This document shows, in pieces, positions 1 to 8,070 of a stretch of DNA of 64,000 bases. The stretch is taken from positions 1 through 64,000 of the forward strand of contig CAJUCE010000016.1 of the NCBI GenBank assembly GCA_910584865.1. Reading direction: 5' to 3'. Every line of letters starts with the position of its first letter. Position 1 is the first letter of the stretch. A program made the translations under genes and the position numbers. The DNA is from an uncultured Acetatifactor sp. GTDB lineage: Bacteria > Bacillota > Clostridia > Lachnospirales > Lachnospiraceae. Below the pieces are notes generated by a model. It ran no database searches, was not told where the DNA came from, and saw only the letters and a program-made list of their open reading frames with translations.

Positions 1-96
1 AAGTGCCCCGAAAGCTTTACGGCCGAAAGCCCTGAGAGGCCGGAGAGATTTCGCCGGAAAGGGCACTGGAACGGCGGATGCGGAACTGGAATGGAG
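1..96 (+). promoter_or_regulatory. Structured leader element, copy C (upstream of GH27)
   Basis: The sequence folds as AGTGCCC (2-8) with GGGCACT (61-67), enclosing CGAAA (9-13) with TTTCG (49-53), with a one-sided 3' bulge ccggaaa (54-60). After a short linker comes the tail CGGAACTGGAATGGAGG (80-96), which contains the ribosome-binding site of the alpha-galactosidase. The same outer stem, 3' bulge and tail layout recurs at 2088, 17190 and 56901. The element may begin before the window, so its 5' tandem copy, if any, cannot be seen. The structure is inferred by eye. Confidence 0.6.
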
Positions 97-106
97 GTAA
101 GAAATT

Positions 107-1237
107 ATGGTAAAATTGACACCGCCCATGGGGTGGAACTCATGGAACACATTCGGAGAGAATATCAATGAGACGCTGATCTTCGAGACGGCGGATGCCA
201 TGGCAGCGAACGGCCTGCCGCAGAAGGGGTACGAATATCTCGTAATCGACGATTGCTGGTCCTTGAAGGAGCGGGACAAAGAGGAGCGCCTGGTGGCGGA
301 TCCGGAGAAATTTCCTCATGGCATGAAGGCCGTGGCGGATTATGTACATTCGAAGGGACTGAAATTCGGAATGTACTCCTGCGCGGGGAATCTTACCTGT
401 GCCGGATATCCGGGCAGCTTCGAGCACGAATTTATCGATGCCCGTACCTTCGCGGAGTGGGGAGTGGATTTCCTGAAGTACGATTACTGCTACCACAGTC
501 CCATTATACCCGGGAAATATCTGTACCGCCGCATGGGTCTGGCCCTGGAAAACTGCGGCAGGGACATTCTGTTTTCCGCATGTTCCTGGGGTGTGGATGA
601 GACCCACGAATGGATTAAGACCACGGCGGCTTCCATGTGGCGTTCCACGGGAGATATCTTTGATACATGGGAATCCGTGAAGGATCTTACAAAGCAGCAG
701 GAGAAGCTCCATCCCTACAATGGCGTGGGCTGTTTCAATGATATGGATATGTTGATTGTAGGCATGTACGGCAAGGGAAATGTGGGGTTGAAGGGCTGCA
801 ATGATACCCAGTACAAGACGCATTTCTCCATATGGGCCTTTATGGGGTCACCGCTGATGATCGGCTGCGATGTACGGAACATGAACCAGGCTACGAAGGA
901 TATCCTGGGCAATGAGGAGCTGATCCGCATCAACCAGGACAGCGCCTGCCGTCAGCCGGTGAAGTTGAATGGCACCTGGGCAAACGCAGATCTCCTTTTG
1001 TATTCCAGGCAGCTGGAGAACGGGGATCTTGCCATCGGATTGTTTAATTTAAGCGAGGAGAAGGCTGTGGCCCGGCTGAATCTGGATGAGGTAGGACTGC
1101 CCTTCAGCACGGGCATGACTTTGGAATGTAAGGATGTGTGGGGCGGAGAATCCTTTAAAGTAAAGAATTCTACGATGATCCGTGAACTTGAGCCTTTTGA
1201 CTGTCAGGTGCTGCGGGCGAGAGTAGTTGCGCAGTGA
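107..1237 (+). CDS. GH27 alpha-galactosidase
   Basis: Cytoplasmic glycoside hydrolase of family 27 that removes terminal alpha-1,6-galactose from oligosaccharides such as raffinose or melibiose. The 376 residues start with the family signature PPMGWNSWNTFG. The nucleophile is D126 in FLKYDYC and the acid/base is D183 in RSTGDIFDTW; both align with the catalytic aspartates of known GH27 enzymes. VIDDCW and NDMDMLIVG are further barrel motifs, and a beta-sandwich domain makes up roughly the last 90 residues. There is no signal peptide, so the substrate is probably imported first. The start is supported by ATGGAGG about 10 bases upstream. The gene lies behind leader element copy C. No transporter is adjacent inside the window. 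Family assignment is firm; the exact substrate is not. Confidence 0.95.
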   Translation: MVKLTPPMGWNSWNTFGENINETLIFETADAMAANGLPQKGYEYLVIDDCWSLKERDKEERLVADPEKFPHGMKAVADYVHSKGLKFGMYSCAGNLTCAGYPGSFEHEFIDARTFAEWGVDFLKYDYCYHSPIIPGKYLYRRMGLALENCGRDILFSACSWGVDETHEWIKTTAASMWRSTGDIFDTWESVKDLTKQQEKLHPYNGVGCFNDMDMLIVGMYGKGNVGLKGCNDTQYKTHFSIWAFMGSPLMIGCDVRNMNQATKDILGNEELIRINQDSACRQPVKLNGTWANADLLLYSRQLENGDLAIGLFNLSEEKAVARLNLDEVGLPFSTGMTLECKDVWGGESFKVKNSTMIRELEPFDCQVLRARVVAQ

Positions 1238-1260
1238 CAGGGTCGTGCAGGGTTGGAAGC

Positions 1261-1312
1261 CAGGCAGTATGCAGAATGTAGTAAGGCAGGAGTCAGGCGG
1301 TATGCAGAATGT
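1261..1312 (+). repeat. Short direct repeat, 33-bp period
   Basis: A 19-base sequence containing GTATGCAGAATGT occurs at 1261-1279 and again at 1294-1312 with one mismatch, giving a 33-bp period. It lies between the GH27 stop and the start of the small cysteine protein. No function is evident. Confidence 0.6.
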
Positions 1313-1338
1313 TGCGGGTGGTGAAACAGGAGACAGTG

Positions 1339-1548
1339 ATGGAGGCGCGCGCAGTGAATAACGGCTGTATGCAGTGCGGAAAAGCACTTACCTATAATGA
1401 AGTGGGTGCATATAAAAAGTTCGTCAACCGAGGGAGCACGCAGTTTCTCTGCAAGACATGTCTTGCAGAGAAGCTGGATGTTACAGTGGAGGACATAGAC
1501 AGGAAGATCGAACAGTTCAAGCTGCAGGGGTGTACGTTGTTTGTCTGA
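1339..1548 (+). CDS. Small four-cysteine (zinc-ribbon-like) protein
   Basis: A 69-residue protein with two CxxC pairs (CMQC near residue 10 and CKTC near 38) spaced like a zinc-ribbon knuckle, followed by a charged helical C-terminus. I do not recognise a named family. The ATG at 1339 is chosen over an in-frame TTG at 1309 because AGGAG sits six bases upstream at 1328-1332. It follows the GH27 gene by 101 bases and may share its transcript. A DNA- or RNA-binding role is possible for such ribbons but nothing here proves it. Confidence 0.7.
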   Translation: MEARAVNNGCMQCGKALTYNEVGAYKKFVNRGSTQFLCKTCLAEKLDVTVEDIDRKIEQFKLQGCTLFV

Positions 1549-1690
1549 ATGTCCGGAAGCCGGCCGGCTATGACTGTCTGGTCGGAGGCTGCCGGGGACT
1601 GATTTCGGGTATTGGTGGCCGTGGGAGTGAGGGTTCCGGAAGTTTCTGCAGAGCGGATTCGAAAATTAAAACGCAGAGGAGAGCAGAACC

Positions 1691-2047
1691 TTGGGGAAAG
1701 ATATAGTTTTTAAAAATGTAGCAAAACAGAGTGATTTTACACTGGAAAACCAGAATGGAAAGACCGAAAACTTCCGGGATGTGGATATTGAGTATTACCT
1801 GGCAGATATGTTCCGAGACCCGGAGCAGTTCGTAATCCTGACAGCGCCAAAGCCTTTGCATAAAGTGAGGTATGTTCAGGCTTGCGTGCAGGATGAGGGC
1901 ATAGAGGTGGAACTGGGCATTCAGGAGGAAGGAACCAGGCTGTTCGGAAGATTGTGTACGGAGGAAGAGTGTTACCGTATTTTCCTGGATTTTTATGATA
2001 ATGTCTTCGTGCCGGATATGAGTGAATATCAGTCGGTGGAATTTTAA
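1691..2047 (+). CDS. Hypothetical protein, 118 aa
   Basis: Unrecognised acidic protein. It begins at a TTG codon with AGAGGAG about eight bases upstream; no ATG gives a comparable start. The sequence is soluble, with no signal peptide or membrane segment, and is rich in acidic and aromatic residues (for example FRDPEQFVIL and FLDFYDNVFVPD). It lies between the small cysteine protein and leader element A on the same strand, so co-transcription with its neighbours is plausible. No function can be assigned. Confidence 0.7.
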   Translation: MGKDIVFKNVAKQSDFTLENQNGKTENFRDVDIEYYLADMFRDPEQFVILTAPKPLHKVRYVQACVQDEGIEVELGIQEEGTRLFGRLCTEEECYRIFLDFYDNVFVPDMSEYQSVEF

Positions 2048-2087
2048 AATCTGTGTGAGGACATAATATGTGAAAGACATACGCACT

Positions 2088-2218
2088 GCGGAACTTAAAA
2101 CAGCAGCAAGCCGAGGCAGTGCCCAGAGGATTTACGGACGCAGTTCTTTGCGGCCGGGAATGCTCTGCCTCTGCCATTAGAGGCACAGAGGAGGATTGCT
2201 GCGGAACTTAAATTAGGA
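2088..2218 (+). promoter_or_regulatory. Structured leader element, copy A (upstream of SDR)
   Basis: A direct repeat, CTGCGGAACTTAAA, occurs at 2086 and 2199, 113 bp apart, and frames a nested hairpin. GTGCC (2119-2123) pairs with GGCAC (2182-2186), then AGAG (2125-2128) with CTCT (2163-2166), with an inner CGCA/TGCG arm. The second tail copy runs into AGGAGG, the SDR ribosome site. An alternative stem, GAGGCAG (2113-2119) with CTGCCTC (2165-2171), overlaps both and cannot form together with them. The core GATTTACGGACGCA..TGCGGCCGGGAATG matches copy B at 56973-57007. Confidence 0.6.
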
Positions 2219-2228
2219 GGAAGAGAGA

Positions 2229-2996
2229 ATGGAATTATTAAAAGGCAAGGCTGCAATGGTGACAGGCGGCACAAGAGGAATCGGGTATGCCATCGTGAAG
2301 CTGTATCTGGAGAACGGGGCATGTGTCGCTCTCTGCGGTTCCAGGCAGGAGACTGTAGACAAGGCCCTGGACAAACTGAGGGCGGAAAAACCGGAGTATT
2401 TTGAAGAAGAAAATTCCAGGGTGATCGGATTATGCCCTGATTTGCAGAAGCCGGAAGAGGTGGAGAAGGCTGTCGCTACAGTAAAGGAGACCTTCGGAAG
2501 CCTGGATATCTGTGTGAACAATGCGGGTGTGTCCGCAAGGGAAAGCCTGTATACCTACAAGCCGGAGGATTTTGCGAACACCATGGCCCTCAATGTCAAT
2601 GCAGTGTTCAATTGCTCCCAGGCGGCAGCAAAAGTGATGAAGGAGCAGGGAGGCGGTGTAATCCTGAATACCAGCTCCATGGTCAGCATCTACGGACAGC
2701 CCTCCGGCGTGGCTTATCCGGCGTCCAAGTTCGCCGTAAACGGCCTGACAAAATCCCTTGCAAGGGAGCTGGGCAAAGATAATATCCGTGTCAACGCGGT
2801 TGCACCTGGTGTTACCAGGACAGATATGGTGGCGGTGCTGCCTGACGAAGTAATTAAGCCCTTGATTGCAACCATTCCTCTGGGACGTGTGGGTGAGCCG
2901 GAGGATGTGGCAAACGCGTTCCTCTATCTGGCCAGCGACATGGCAAGCTATGTGACGGGTGTGGTTCTGTCCGTGGACGGAGCTGCCAGGACCTGA
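2229..2996 (+). CDS. SDR-family oxidoreductase, BaiA-like
   Basis: NAD(P)-dependent short-chain dehydrogenase of 255 residues. The Rossmann glycine motif TGGTRGIG is at 12-19, NNAG at 97-100, and the catalytic triad is S150, Y163 and K167 (YPASK). The C-terminal pattern PEDVANAFLYLASDMAS followed by SVDGAART resembles the clostridial bile-acid 7-alpha/3-alpha hydroxysteroid dehydrogenase BaiA, from memory of that family. Alternatives are 3-oxoacyl-ACP reductase or a sugar dehydrogenase. AGGAGG supports the start. The gene is monocistronic: leader element A lies upstream and a strong terminator 34 bases downstream. SDR membership is certain; a steroid substrate is only a hypothesis. Confidence 0.9.
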   Translation: MELLKGKAAMVTGGTRGIGYAIVKLYLENGACVALCGSRQETVDKALDKLRAEKPEYFEEENSRVIGLCPDLQKPEEVEKAVATVKETFGSLDICVNNAGVSARESLYTYKPEDFANTMALNVNAVFNCSQAAAKVMKEQGGGVILNTSSMVSIYGQPSGVAYPASKFAVNGLTKSLARELGKDNIRVNAVAPGVTRTDMVAVLPDEVIKPLIATIPLGRVGEPEDVANAFLYLASDMASYVTGVVLSVDGAART

Positions 2997-3029
2997 CGGA
3001 AAGCGGGATAATGACAGTCCGGGTAAAAG

Positions 3030-3062
3030 GGGTAGTGACGATTACAGGTCACTACCCTTTTT
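3030..3062 (+). terminator. Rho-independent terminator after SDR
   Basis: A perfect 10-bp stem GGGTAGTGAC / GTCACTACCC (3030-3039 and 3048-3057) with an 8-base loop is followed by TTTTT. The next 310 bases to 3372 hold only a small CTGCAT/ATGCAG hairpin at 3064-3081 and no gene or clear promoter that I could defend. Confidence 0.93.
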
Positions 3063-3372
3063 CCTGCATGACTTCTATGCAGGTCTGGTTACAATCAGCG
3101 AACGAATTCTCTCCGTAAGTTTTTCTCCTAAATGCAATTTCATAGTGGTTCCTTTCTGCCCATGTTCAGGGGCGAGGGTATGCGTCTGTCAGTAACAGAG
3201 TCTGTACTTTTTTGATTGTAGCACGGTGCAGTGAGAGAGGCAATCATCCATATGTTGATAAGAATTTCCGGAACGGTTTACCCCCTTATTTTTTCCGGAA
3301 AAAGGACGATATATAGAAAAAGCTGGTAAACGCAAGGATGCGGAATGCGGGACGAAAACAGGAGGTTGCAGT

Positions 3373-4185
3373 ATGAGTATAGAGGTTCAGACAAACAGGA
3401 ATACTGGTGTACAGCGGATTACGATCAAGAATCATGACGGTTCCAGCGTAGGGACCATCACCATTCACAATTCCAGCCTAAAGAAGCTGAAAAAGCTGTC
3501 TTATAAACAGCGGCGGATTTCAACGATGATCACCCAGGCCAAGACCTCAGGGAGTGCGAAGAAAGTTCTGGCCAGCGCCAAGACGGAGACGGTGAACCTG
3601 CGTAGAAAGCTGGCCAGCGGAAAATATAACGACAGGGAAGTAAGGGCTGCTATCCGCCATGCGGAACGTATGGAGAGGGTTGCAAAGAAGCGGATGAAGC
3701 ACCTGCAGCAGGAGGAAGATATAGAGAAGCGTGGCAGTTCATGGATGCCGGGGGCCGATGAGGAAAATGCGGAAGGAACCGGTCAGGATATGGAGGGCTA
3801 TGATTTCAGCGGACTGAGTGCCGAGGAGATGAAGGAGCTCATGCAGGAACTTCAGGAGGAGATGGAGGAACTGGCCCGGGAGAACGAAATGGAAGTATTG
3901 GAGCAGGTGGTGTCTCTGGATATGGATCCTGAAGAACTGGAGCAGATGAAAAAGAAGCATAGAGCAGAGGAGATGCGGGAGATTGTGGAAGCTGACATGA
4001 AGTATCTGCGAGCTTTATTCAACCAGCTGGAAAAGGAGAGGCAGGAGTCGGCTGGGGTCAACAGCGGTGTATCCCTGCAGCTGGCGGGCGTGGAGATACC
4101 GGTTCAGGTGGACGGCAGATCCGCAGCGGAGGTGGCGGCATCTGCACCCGCACCGGAGGGAGGCACTATAGATCTTGCGCTGTAG
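3373..4185 (+). CDS. Coiled-coil hypothetical protein, 270 aa
   Basis: Unrecognised soluble protein. The N-terminal 50 residues look beta-rich (QRITIKNHDGSSVGTITI). Residues about 50-120 are very basic and helical, and residues about 140-225 are a long glutamate-rich coiled coil (repeated EELM/EEME patterns). An alanine-rich tail follows. AGGAGG about eight bases before the ATG supports the start. The basic-then-acidic helical layout suggests a structural or scaffold protein; no catalytic motif is visible. The next reading frame (TrmB) opens right at its stop codon. Confidence 0.8.
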   Translation: MSIEVQTNRNTGVQRITIKNHDGSSVGTITIHNSSLKKLKKLSYKQRRISTMITQAKTSGSAKKVLASAKTETVNLRRKLASGKYNDREVRAAIRHAERMERVAKKRMKHLQQEEDIEKRGSSWMPGADEENAEGTGQDMEGYDFSGLSAEEMKELMQELQEEMEELARENEMEVLEQVVSLDMDPEELEQMKKKHRAEEMREIVEADMKYLRALFNQLEKERQESAGVNSGVSLQLAGVEIPVQVDGRSAAEVAASAPAPEGGTIDLAL

Positions 4186-4325
4186 GCACTTTTTACTATG
4201 AGTATAATAATCGTTTTTCTGATTATAGTCAATACCTGGGCTTTTCCCAAAACGAGGAAAAGGTATATACGGCGCTGCTTCAGCACAAGTTTCTAAACGG
4301 TTATGAGATCGCAAAATTCTCCGGG

Positions 4326-5099
4326 GTGTCCCGCTCTCTGGTATACGGCGTGATTGACCGGCTGGTGAACAGGGGGATCCTCTTCCAGGTGGAAGGTGAA
4401 CCGTGCTACTACCGCCCGCTGGAATATGAGAAGCTGATATCCCGAATCCGCAAAGAGCAGGAAAAAGATTTGAATCGTGCGGAAGAGTTTTTGAGCGGGC
4501 TGTCCGGCGAGGAGAAGAATCAGGACTATGTGCTGAACCTGGTAGGCTATGATAAATTTATCAGGAAGGCTTTGGAGCTTATTGAGAGTGCGGGGAAGGA
4601 GATTTCCCTCTCCGTCTGGCGGGTGGAATTTGAACGCTTGCGGGATGCCCTGGCCGCGGCGGCAGCGAAGGGCGTTAAGGTTTATCTTTTTTCCTTTGAG
4701 GACATTGAGCTGACAGGGGCAAAGGTTTTCTCCTACCGTCTGCGGGACGCTTCCGGATTGTTTCCGTATCGGCGGATGACCCTGCTGGTGGACGGCGCGG
4801 TGTGTCTTACCGGGGAGGACAGCGGACAGCGGAGCATTTTTACCTACACGAAAAACCACGCCATTGTTTCCCTGGCGACGGATGAGCTGGTGCTGAATAT
4901 CTTCTGTCACAGATATGTGGAAAAACAGGGGCTTCTTGCTGCCGGAAAGACATCGGGGGATTTCCTGCAGATGATCTGCGGTCTTGCGGCGCAGTTCGGC
5001 GTGGATTGGGATATGACCAAAAACCTGACGGTATACGAATTTCAGGAGCAGCGGGGACCGGAGCCGGAGAGTCTCCTGCCGGAAGAGAGGGAGGTATGA
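4326..5099 (+). CDS. TrmB-family transcriptional regulator, 5' end uncertain
   Basis: Winged-helix regulator with a C-terminal phospholipase-D-like sugar-sensing domain (LSVWRVEFERLRDAL.., LLVDGAVCLTGED..), typical of TrmB regulators of sugar genes. The only standard start in frame is GTG 4326, which would cut the helix-turn-helix in half. The frame stays open upstream and clearly encodes the missing half (YLGFSQNEEKVYTALL.., GYEIAKFSGVSRSLV) from about 4212. Either a rare start such as CTG 4236 is used, or one T is missing from the run at 4214-4218: adding one T would join this frame to ATG 4198. The stop overlaps the MFS start (ATGA), so the regulator probably controls the operon it heads. 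Confidence 0.8.
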   Translation: MSRSLVYGVIDRLVNRGILFQVEGEPCYYRPLEYEKLISRIRKEQEKDLNRAEEFLSGLSGEEKNQDYVLNLVGYDKFIRKALELIESAGKEISLSVWRVEFERLRDALAAAAAKGVKVYLFSFEDIELTGAKVFSYRLRDASGLFPYRRMTLLVDGAVCLTGEDSGQRSIFTYTKNHAIVSLATDELVLNIFCHRYVEKQGLLAAGKTSGDFLQMICGLAAQFGVDWDMTKNLTVYEFQEQRGPEPESLLPEEREV

Positions 5100-6526
5100 A
5101 TGTTATGGGGAAAAAGAATACGGAGCGGCTGCGGGTGAGGGAAGCGAAGGAGCTGGCCAGATGTCAAAAGCAGTTGGAGGCCGGAAGCGGACGGTTTTAT
5201 GTGGCATATCTTTTTATGGTGCTTTCCCTGATTTATATCATTGATGAGATTGCGTCAACCATTTCCATCCAGTTCCAGTCCAACATTATCAATGAGTTTT
5301 ATGTACAGGGCATGGGCATGACTTATGGAGAGGGGATGTCCTTTTCCCAGGTTCTGGGATTTATTACATACCCGCTGACGCTTTTGATCGTGGTCTACCG
5401 CCCTCTGGCCGACAGGTTTGGACGCAAGCCGTTTCTGGTGCTCAATACCTTTGTCATGGGACTGGGGCTTTTTCTGGTCTATCTGTCGGATAACCTGGTA
5501 GTGTTCATGATCGGGGGCTCGTTAATGGGATTTATGGTTTCCCACGACATGCAGTGTGTGTACATTCTGGAGTGTTCCAGTGAGAAGACCAGGGCCAGGA
5601 ACTATGCGCTGACAAAAGCGGTGGCCATTTTGGGAACCATGCTTGTCCCCCTGCTGCGGGAGACCATTATGCGCAACCAGAGTAAAAGGTGGCATCTGGT
5701 GTATCTGTTTCCGGCGCTGCTGGCCTTTGCGCTGTCCTTCGCGGCTCTGTTTTTTGCCAGGGAGACAAAAACATTCCTTGTCAACCGGGTCAGCTATCTG
5801 AAGACGCCCATGGAAGAGCGGGAGCGCCGCAGCGCGGCGGAGAAAAACAGCAATGCCCAGGGAGGCATCCTGAACGCCTTGAAATTTGCCTTCAGCCATC
5901 GGCAGCTGCGTTTTCTGATGCTGTCCTGCTGTTTCTTTTATTCGGCATCTCTGGCTACGGCCACTTACAATACGGTGATGAAGGAGTCCGCCATGATGAC
6001 AGAGGAGGCCATCACCCAGGCGCTGTTCCTCTACCCGGTGGGGAATGCGCTGATGACCTGCCTGGCCGGTCTGGTATCCGACAGGTTCGGCCGGAAAGTG
6101 ACCATTATCGCCATGTCTGCTTCCGCAGTGGCGTGTTACAGCCTGTTTATCGTCAATTCCATGATGGGGCTGTCCCCCTGGGTCACCGGACTGGCAATCG
6201 GCGGTTTCATGGGCAGTTATTGGGGCGCGGGAGACACTATCGGAGGGATTATGTTCTCGGAGTCCACTCCCACCAACCTGCGTTCCTCCGTCACCGTCAT
6301 CAATACCCTGCTCAACGGGATTGTGGGAGGGCTGCTGACCATTGTGACCATTTTTCTGCTGCCGATGCTGCCCGGGGAGGCTTTCGGATACCTGTACCTG
6401 TTCCTGACGGTGCCTGGGCTGGTTGCGGCAATCTTCATCATCTGGAAATATGTCGGCGAAACCCGCGGCCTGGATCTGAAAAAAGTTACCGGGGCGGAAT
6501 GGGATAAAGAAGGGAGTGAATCATGA
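5096..6526 (+). CDS. MFS transporter (sugar-porter-like)
   Basis: Membrane protein of 476 residues with about 12 hydrophobic segments. The MFS signature between helices 2 and 3 appears as PLADRFGRKPF and its second-half repeat as GLVSDRFGRKV, the pseudo-symmetry of major facilitator proteins. Start ATG 5096 has GGGAGG just upstream and overlaps the TrmB stop by four bases; its own stop overlaps the next start in the same way, so the three genes are translationally coupled. The TrmB partner and an SGNH hydrolase suggest uptake of a sugar or an acylated glycoside. The substrate cannot be read from sequence. Confidence 0.9.
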   Translation: MNVMGKKNTERLRVREAKELARCQKQLEAGSGRFYVAYLFMVLSLIYIIDEIASTISIQFQSNIINEFYVQGMGMTYGEGMSFSQVLGFITYPLTLLIVVYRPLADRFGRKPFLVLNTFVMGLGLFLVYLSDNLVVFMIGGSLMGFMVSHDMQCVYILECSSEKTRARNYALTKAVAILGTMLVPLLRETIMRNQSKRWHLVYLFPALLAFALSFAALFFARETKTFLVNRVSYLKTPMEERERRSAAEKNSNAQGGILNALKFAFSHRQLRFLMLSCCFFYSASLATATYNTVMKESAMMTEEAITQALFLYPVGNALMTCLAGLVSDRFGRKVTIIAMSASAVACYSLFIVNSMMGLSPWVTGLAIGGFMGSYWGAGDTIGGIMFSESTPTNLRSSVTVINTLLNGIVGGLLTIVTIFLLPMLPGEAFGYLYLFLTVPGLVAAIFIIWKYVGETRGLDLKKVTGAEWDKEGSES

Positions 6527-7320
6527 AACTGGATCAATTTACATTAAAACCCGGAGAAATGCCTTTGGACGAGATTAAGCCCACCTGCGGCTTCGCCGGG
6601 ATATTCAGGCAGGTTGGGGTGATTGGGGATTCCCTGTCCTCCGGGGAGTTTGAGGCCCATAACCAGGACGGCGACATAACTTACCATGATATGTATGAGT
6701 ATTCCTGGCCCGCTGTACTGGAGCGTCTCACTGGAACCACATACAACAACTATTCCCGGGGCGGCATGACTGCCAGGGAATTTGTGGAGACCTGGGCCGA
6801 TGAAAACAATTTCTGGAAGTGGAATCAGGCGTACATTGTGGCCCTGGGGAACAATGACGTGTTTGTCTGCGGCCAGGCCCCGGGCAGCGCCGCCGATATC
6901 CACCCCGACAGGCCTGAACTGAATCCGGACACTTTCTTCGGGGATTTGGGCCGTATCCTGTCCCGGCTGAAAGGGATAGAAAGGGACGCGAGGATATTCC
7001 TGGTGTCCATGCAGCGCAGGGGAGAGGAGCTGGGTGACCCAGTCATTCTGGGCATTGCAGAGGAAATGAAAAAGGTGTGCGGCCTGTTTTCCTTCACCTA
7101 CCTCATTGACATGTCCCATGACGGCCCGGCTTACGACGAGGAGATGCGCAGGACATTCGGCCTGGGCTTTCATCCCAATGCGGTTGGATACTACAGCTAT
7201 GCGCTGATGGTGGGGAATTACATGGACTACATTATCCGCGCCAACCCAAAGGATTTCTTTGAGGTGCCTTTTATTGGTACGGGGCTCAGGAACAGGGATG
7301 TGGTGTATGAGGGGGCATGA
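6523..7320 (+). CDS. SGNH/GDSL hydrolase
   Basis: Serine esterase of the SGNH fold, 265 residues. Block I is GVIGDSLSSGE with nucleophile S37, block II glycine lies in NYSRGGMTAREF, block III is ALGNND, and the catalytic histidine is in GFHPNAVGYYSYAL near the C-terminus. No signal peptide, so it acts in the cytoplasm. Probable role: deacetylation or deacylation of the compound imported by the preceding MFS protein, to which it is coupled by an ATGA overlap. Specificity is inferred from context only. Confidence 0.9.
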   Translation: MKLDQFTLKPGEMPLDEIKPTCGFAGIFRQVGVIGDSLSSGEFEAHNQDGDITYHDMYEYSWPAVLERLTGTTYNNYSRGGMTAREFVETWADENNFWKWNQAYIVALGNNDVFVCGQAPGSAADIHPDRPELNPDTFFGDLGRILSRLKGIERDARIFLVSMQRRGEELGDPVILGIAEEMKKVCGLFSFTYLIDMSHDGPAYDEEMRRTFGLGFHPNAVGYYSYALMVGNYMDYIIRANPKDFFEVPFIGTGLRNRDVVYEGA

Positions 7321-7340
7321 CTACCTGTATACCTTCGTCT

Positions 7341-7540
7341 AGAGCGTGTTTGAAAATTCAATCACGCCATCTGCATAACGACGCCATAGCGTCGTATTCC
7401 CACTTTGCGGTATCTTTGCCCCTCATTCGGTCAACGTAGCCCACTACGCCTCCCTCATTCGGGCAATCATCTGTAAGATGATTTAATCTACCACAAATTG
7501 TGACGCACAGCTGACGGAAAGCAATTTTCAAACACGCTCT
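7341..7540 (+). mobile_element. MITE-like element, 200 bp, 18-bp perfect terminal inverted repeats
   Basis: AGAGCGTGTTTGAAAATT (7341-7358) and its exact complement (7523-7540) bound a 200-bp non-coding segment. Flanking CT and AG extend the symmetry to CTAG at both ends, fitting a TA or CTAG target duplication. Inside lies a palindrome, ACGACGCCATAGCGTCGT (about 7378-7395). There is no reading frame for a transposase, so mobility would need one in trans. A diverged copy of the right end occurs at 13140-13178. Confidence 0.85.
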
Positions 7541-7542
7541 AG

Positions 7543-7655
7543 GAAAAGAGGAGAAAGGGTGCCAGCAGGACGGCCAGGTGGGCTATGATCTGCACGCATT
7601 GAGGGAGTTTTCACAGTCTGCCTGGTCAGCTGTTCTGATAATCCAGGGCTGTCTT
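7543..7655 (-). pseudogene. metG 3'-region fragment
   Basis: About 110 bases closely match the reverse-strand metG gene near 11575-11700 (shared landmark gtgccagcaggacggccagg). In the metG reading frame the segment nearest the MITE still encodes QCVQIIAHLAVLLAPFL, as in the intact synthetase, but the upstream part is frameshifted and interrupted by stops. It abuts the MITE right end directly. It appears to be the scar of a duplicated or older metG. Confidence 0.8.
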
Positions 7656-7676
7656 CTTGAAGTTGGTTTTTACGGA

Positions 7677-7886
7677 TCAGTAGAGGTTGGCTTCGTTTTC
7701 TGCTGCGAAGTGGTTCAGCACGCTCAGGCAGTCATAGAAATCTGCCAGATGCTCCAGGTTGCACAGGGAGGCGGCCTGGAGTTCTCGGAGTCGTGGTTGA
7801 CCGTGGGTGAGCTTCACGATAAGGGCTTTCGCCCAAATAAGTCTTGTTTCAGAATCTTCCTGTTCCATCCTTTTAATATTCAGCAT
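7677..7886 (-). CDS. Hypothetical small protein, 69 aa
   Basis: A reverse-strand frame with start ATG 7886 or the internal ATG 7868. The product is helical (for example LADFYDCLSVLNHF) and unrecognised. Ribosome-site support is weak: AAAAGG lies too close to the second ATG. It sits between the metG fragment and the defence island in a stretch that otherwise looks like decayed DNA, so it may itself be a remnant. Low confidence. Confidence 0.3.
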   Translation of the reverse strand: MLNIKRMEQEDSETRLIWAKALIVKLTHGQPRLRELQAASLCNLEHLADFYDCLSVLNHFAAENEANLY

Positions 7887-7971
7887 TTTGCATAATCATT
7901 CGTTACACTTTCCCCACCCCATGAAAAGTAAACGCTGCGCTTGTCTATTTAGGAAATTCCCGGGAAGCAGG

Positions 7972-8000
7972 TTGCAATAGAATTCTTCATATGTTATGAT
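7972..8000 (+). promoter_or_regulatory. Promoter of the defence island
   Basis: TTGCAA (7972-7977), a 17-base spacer, then TATGAT (7995-8000). Transcription would begin around 8007, which is downstream of ATG 7996. This favours ATG 8071 as the endonuclease start. Confidence 0.6.
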
Positions 8001-8070
8001 TAATTTACTTCAAAAAATCTGGACATTGATCTGTCCGGAAGGAGCATCGGAAAGCGATAAGGAAATTGAA

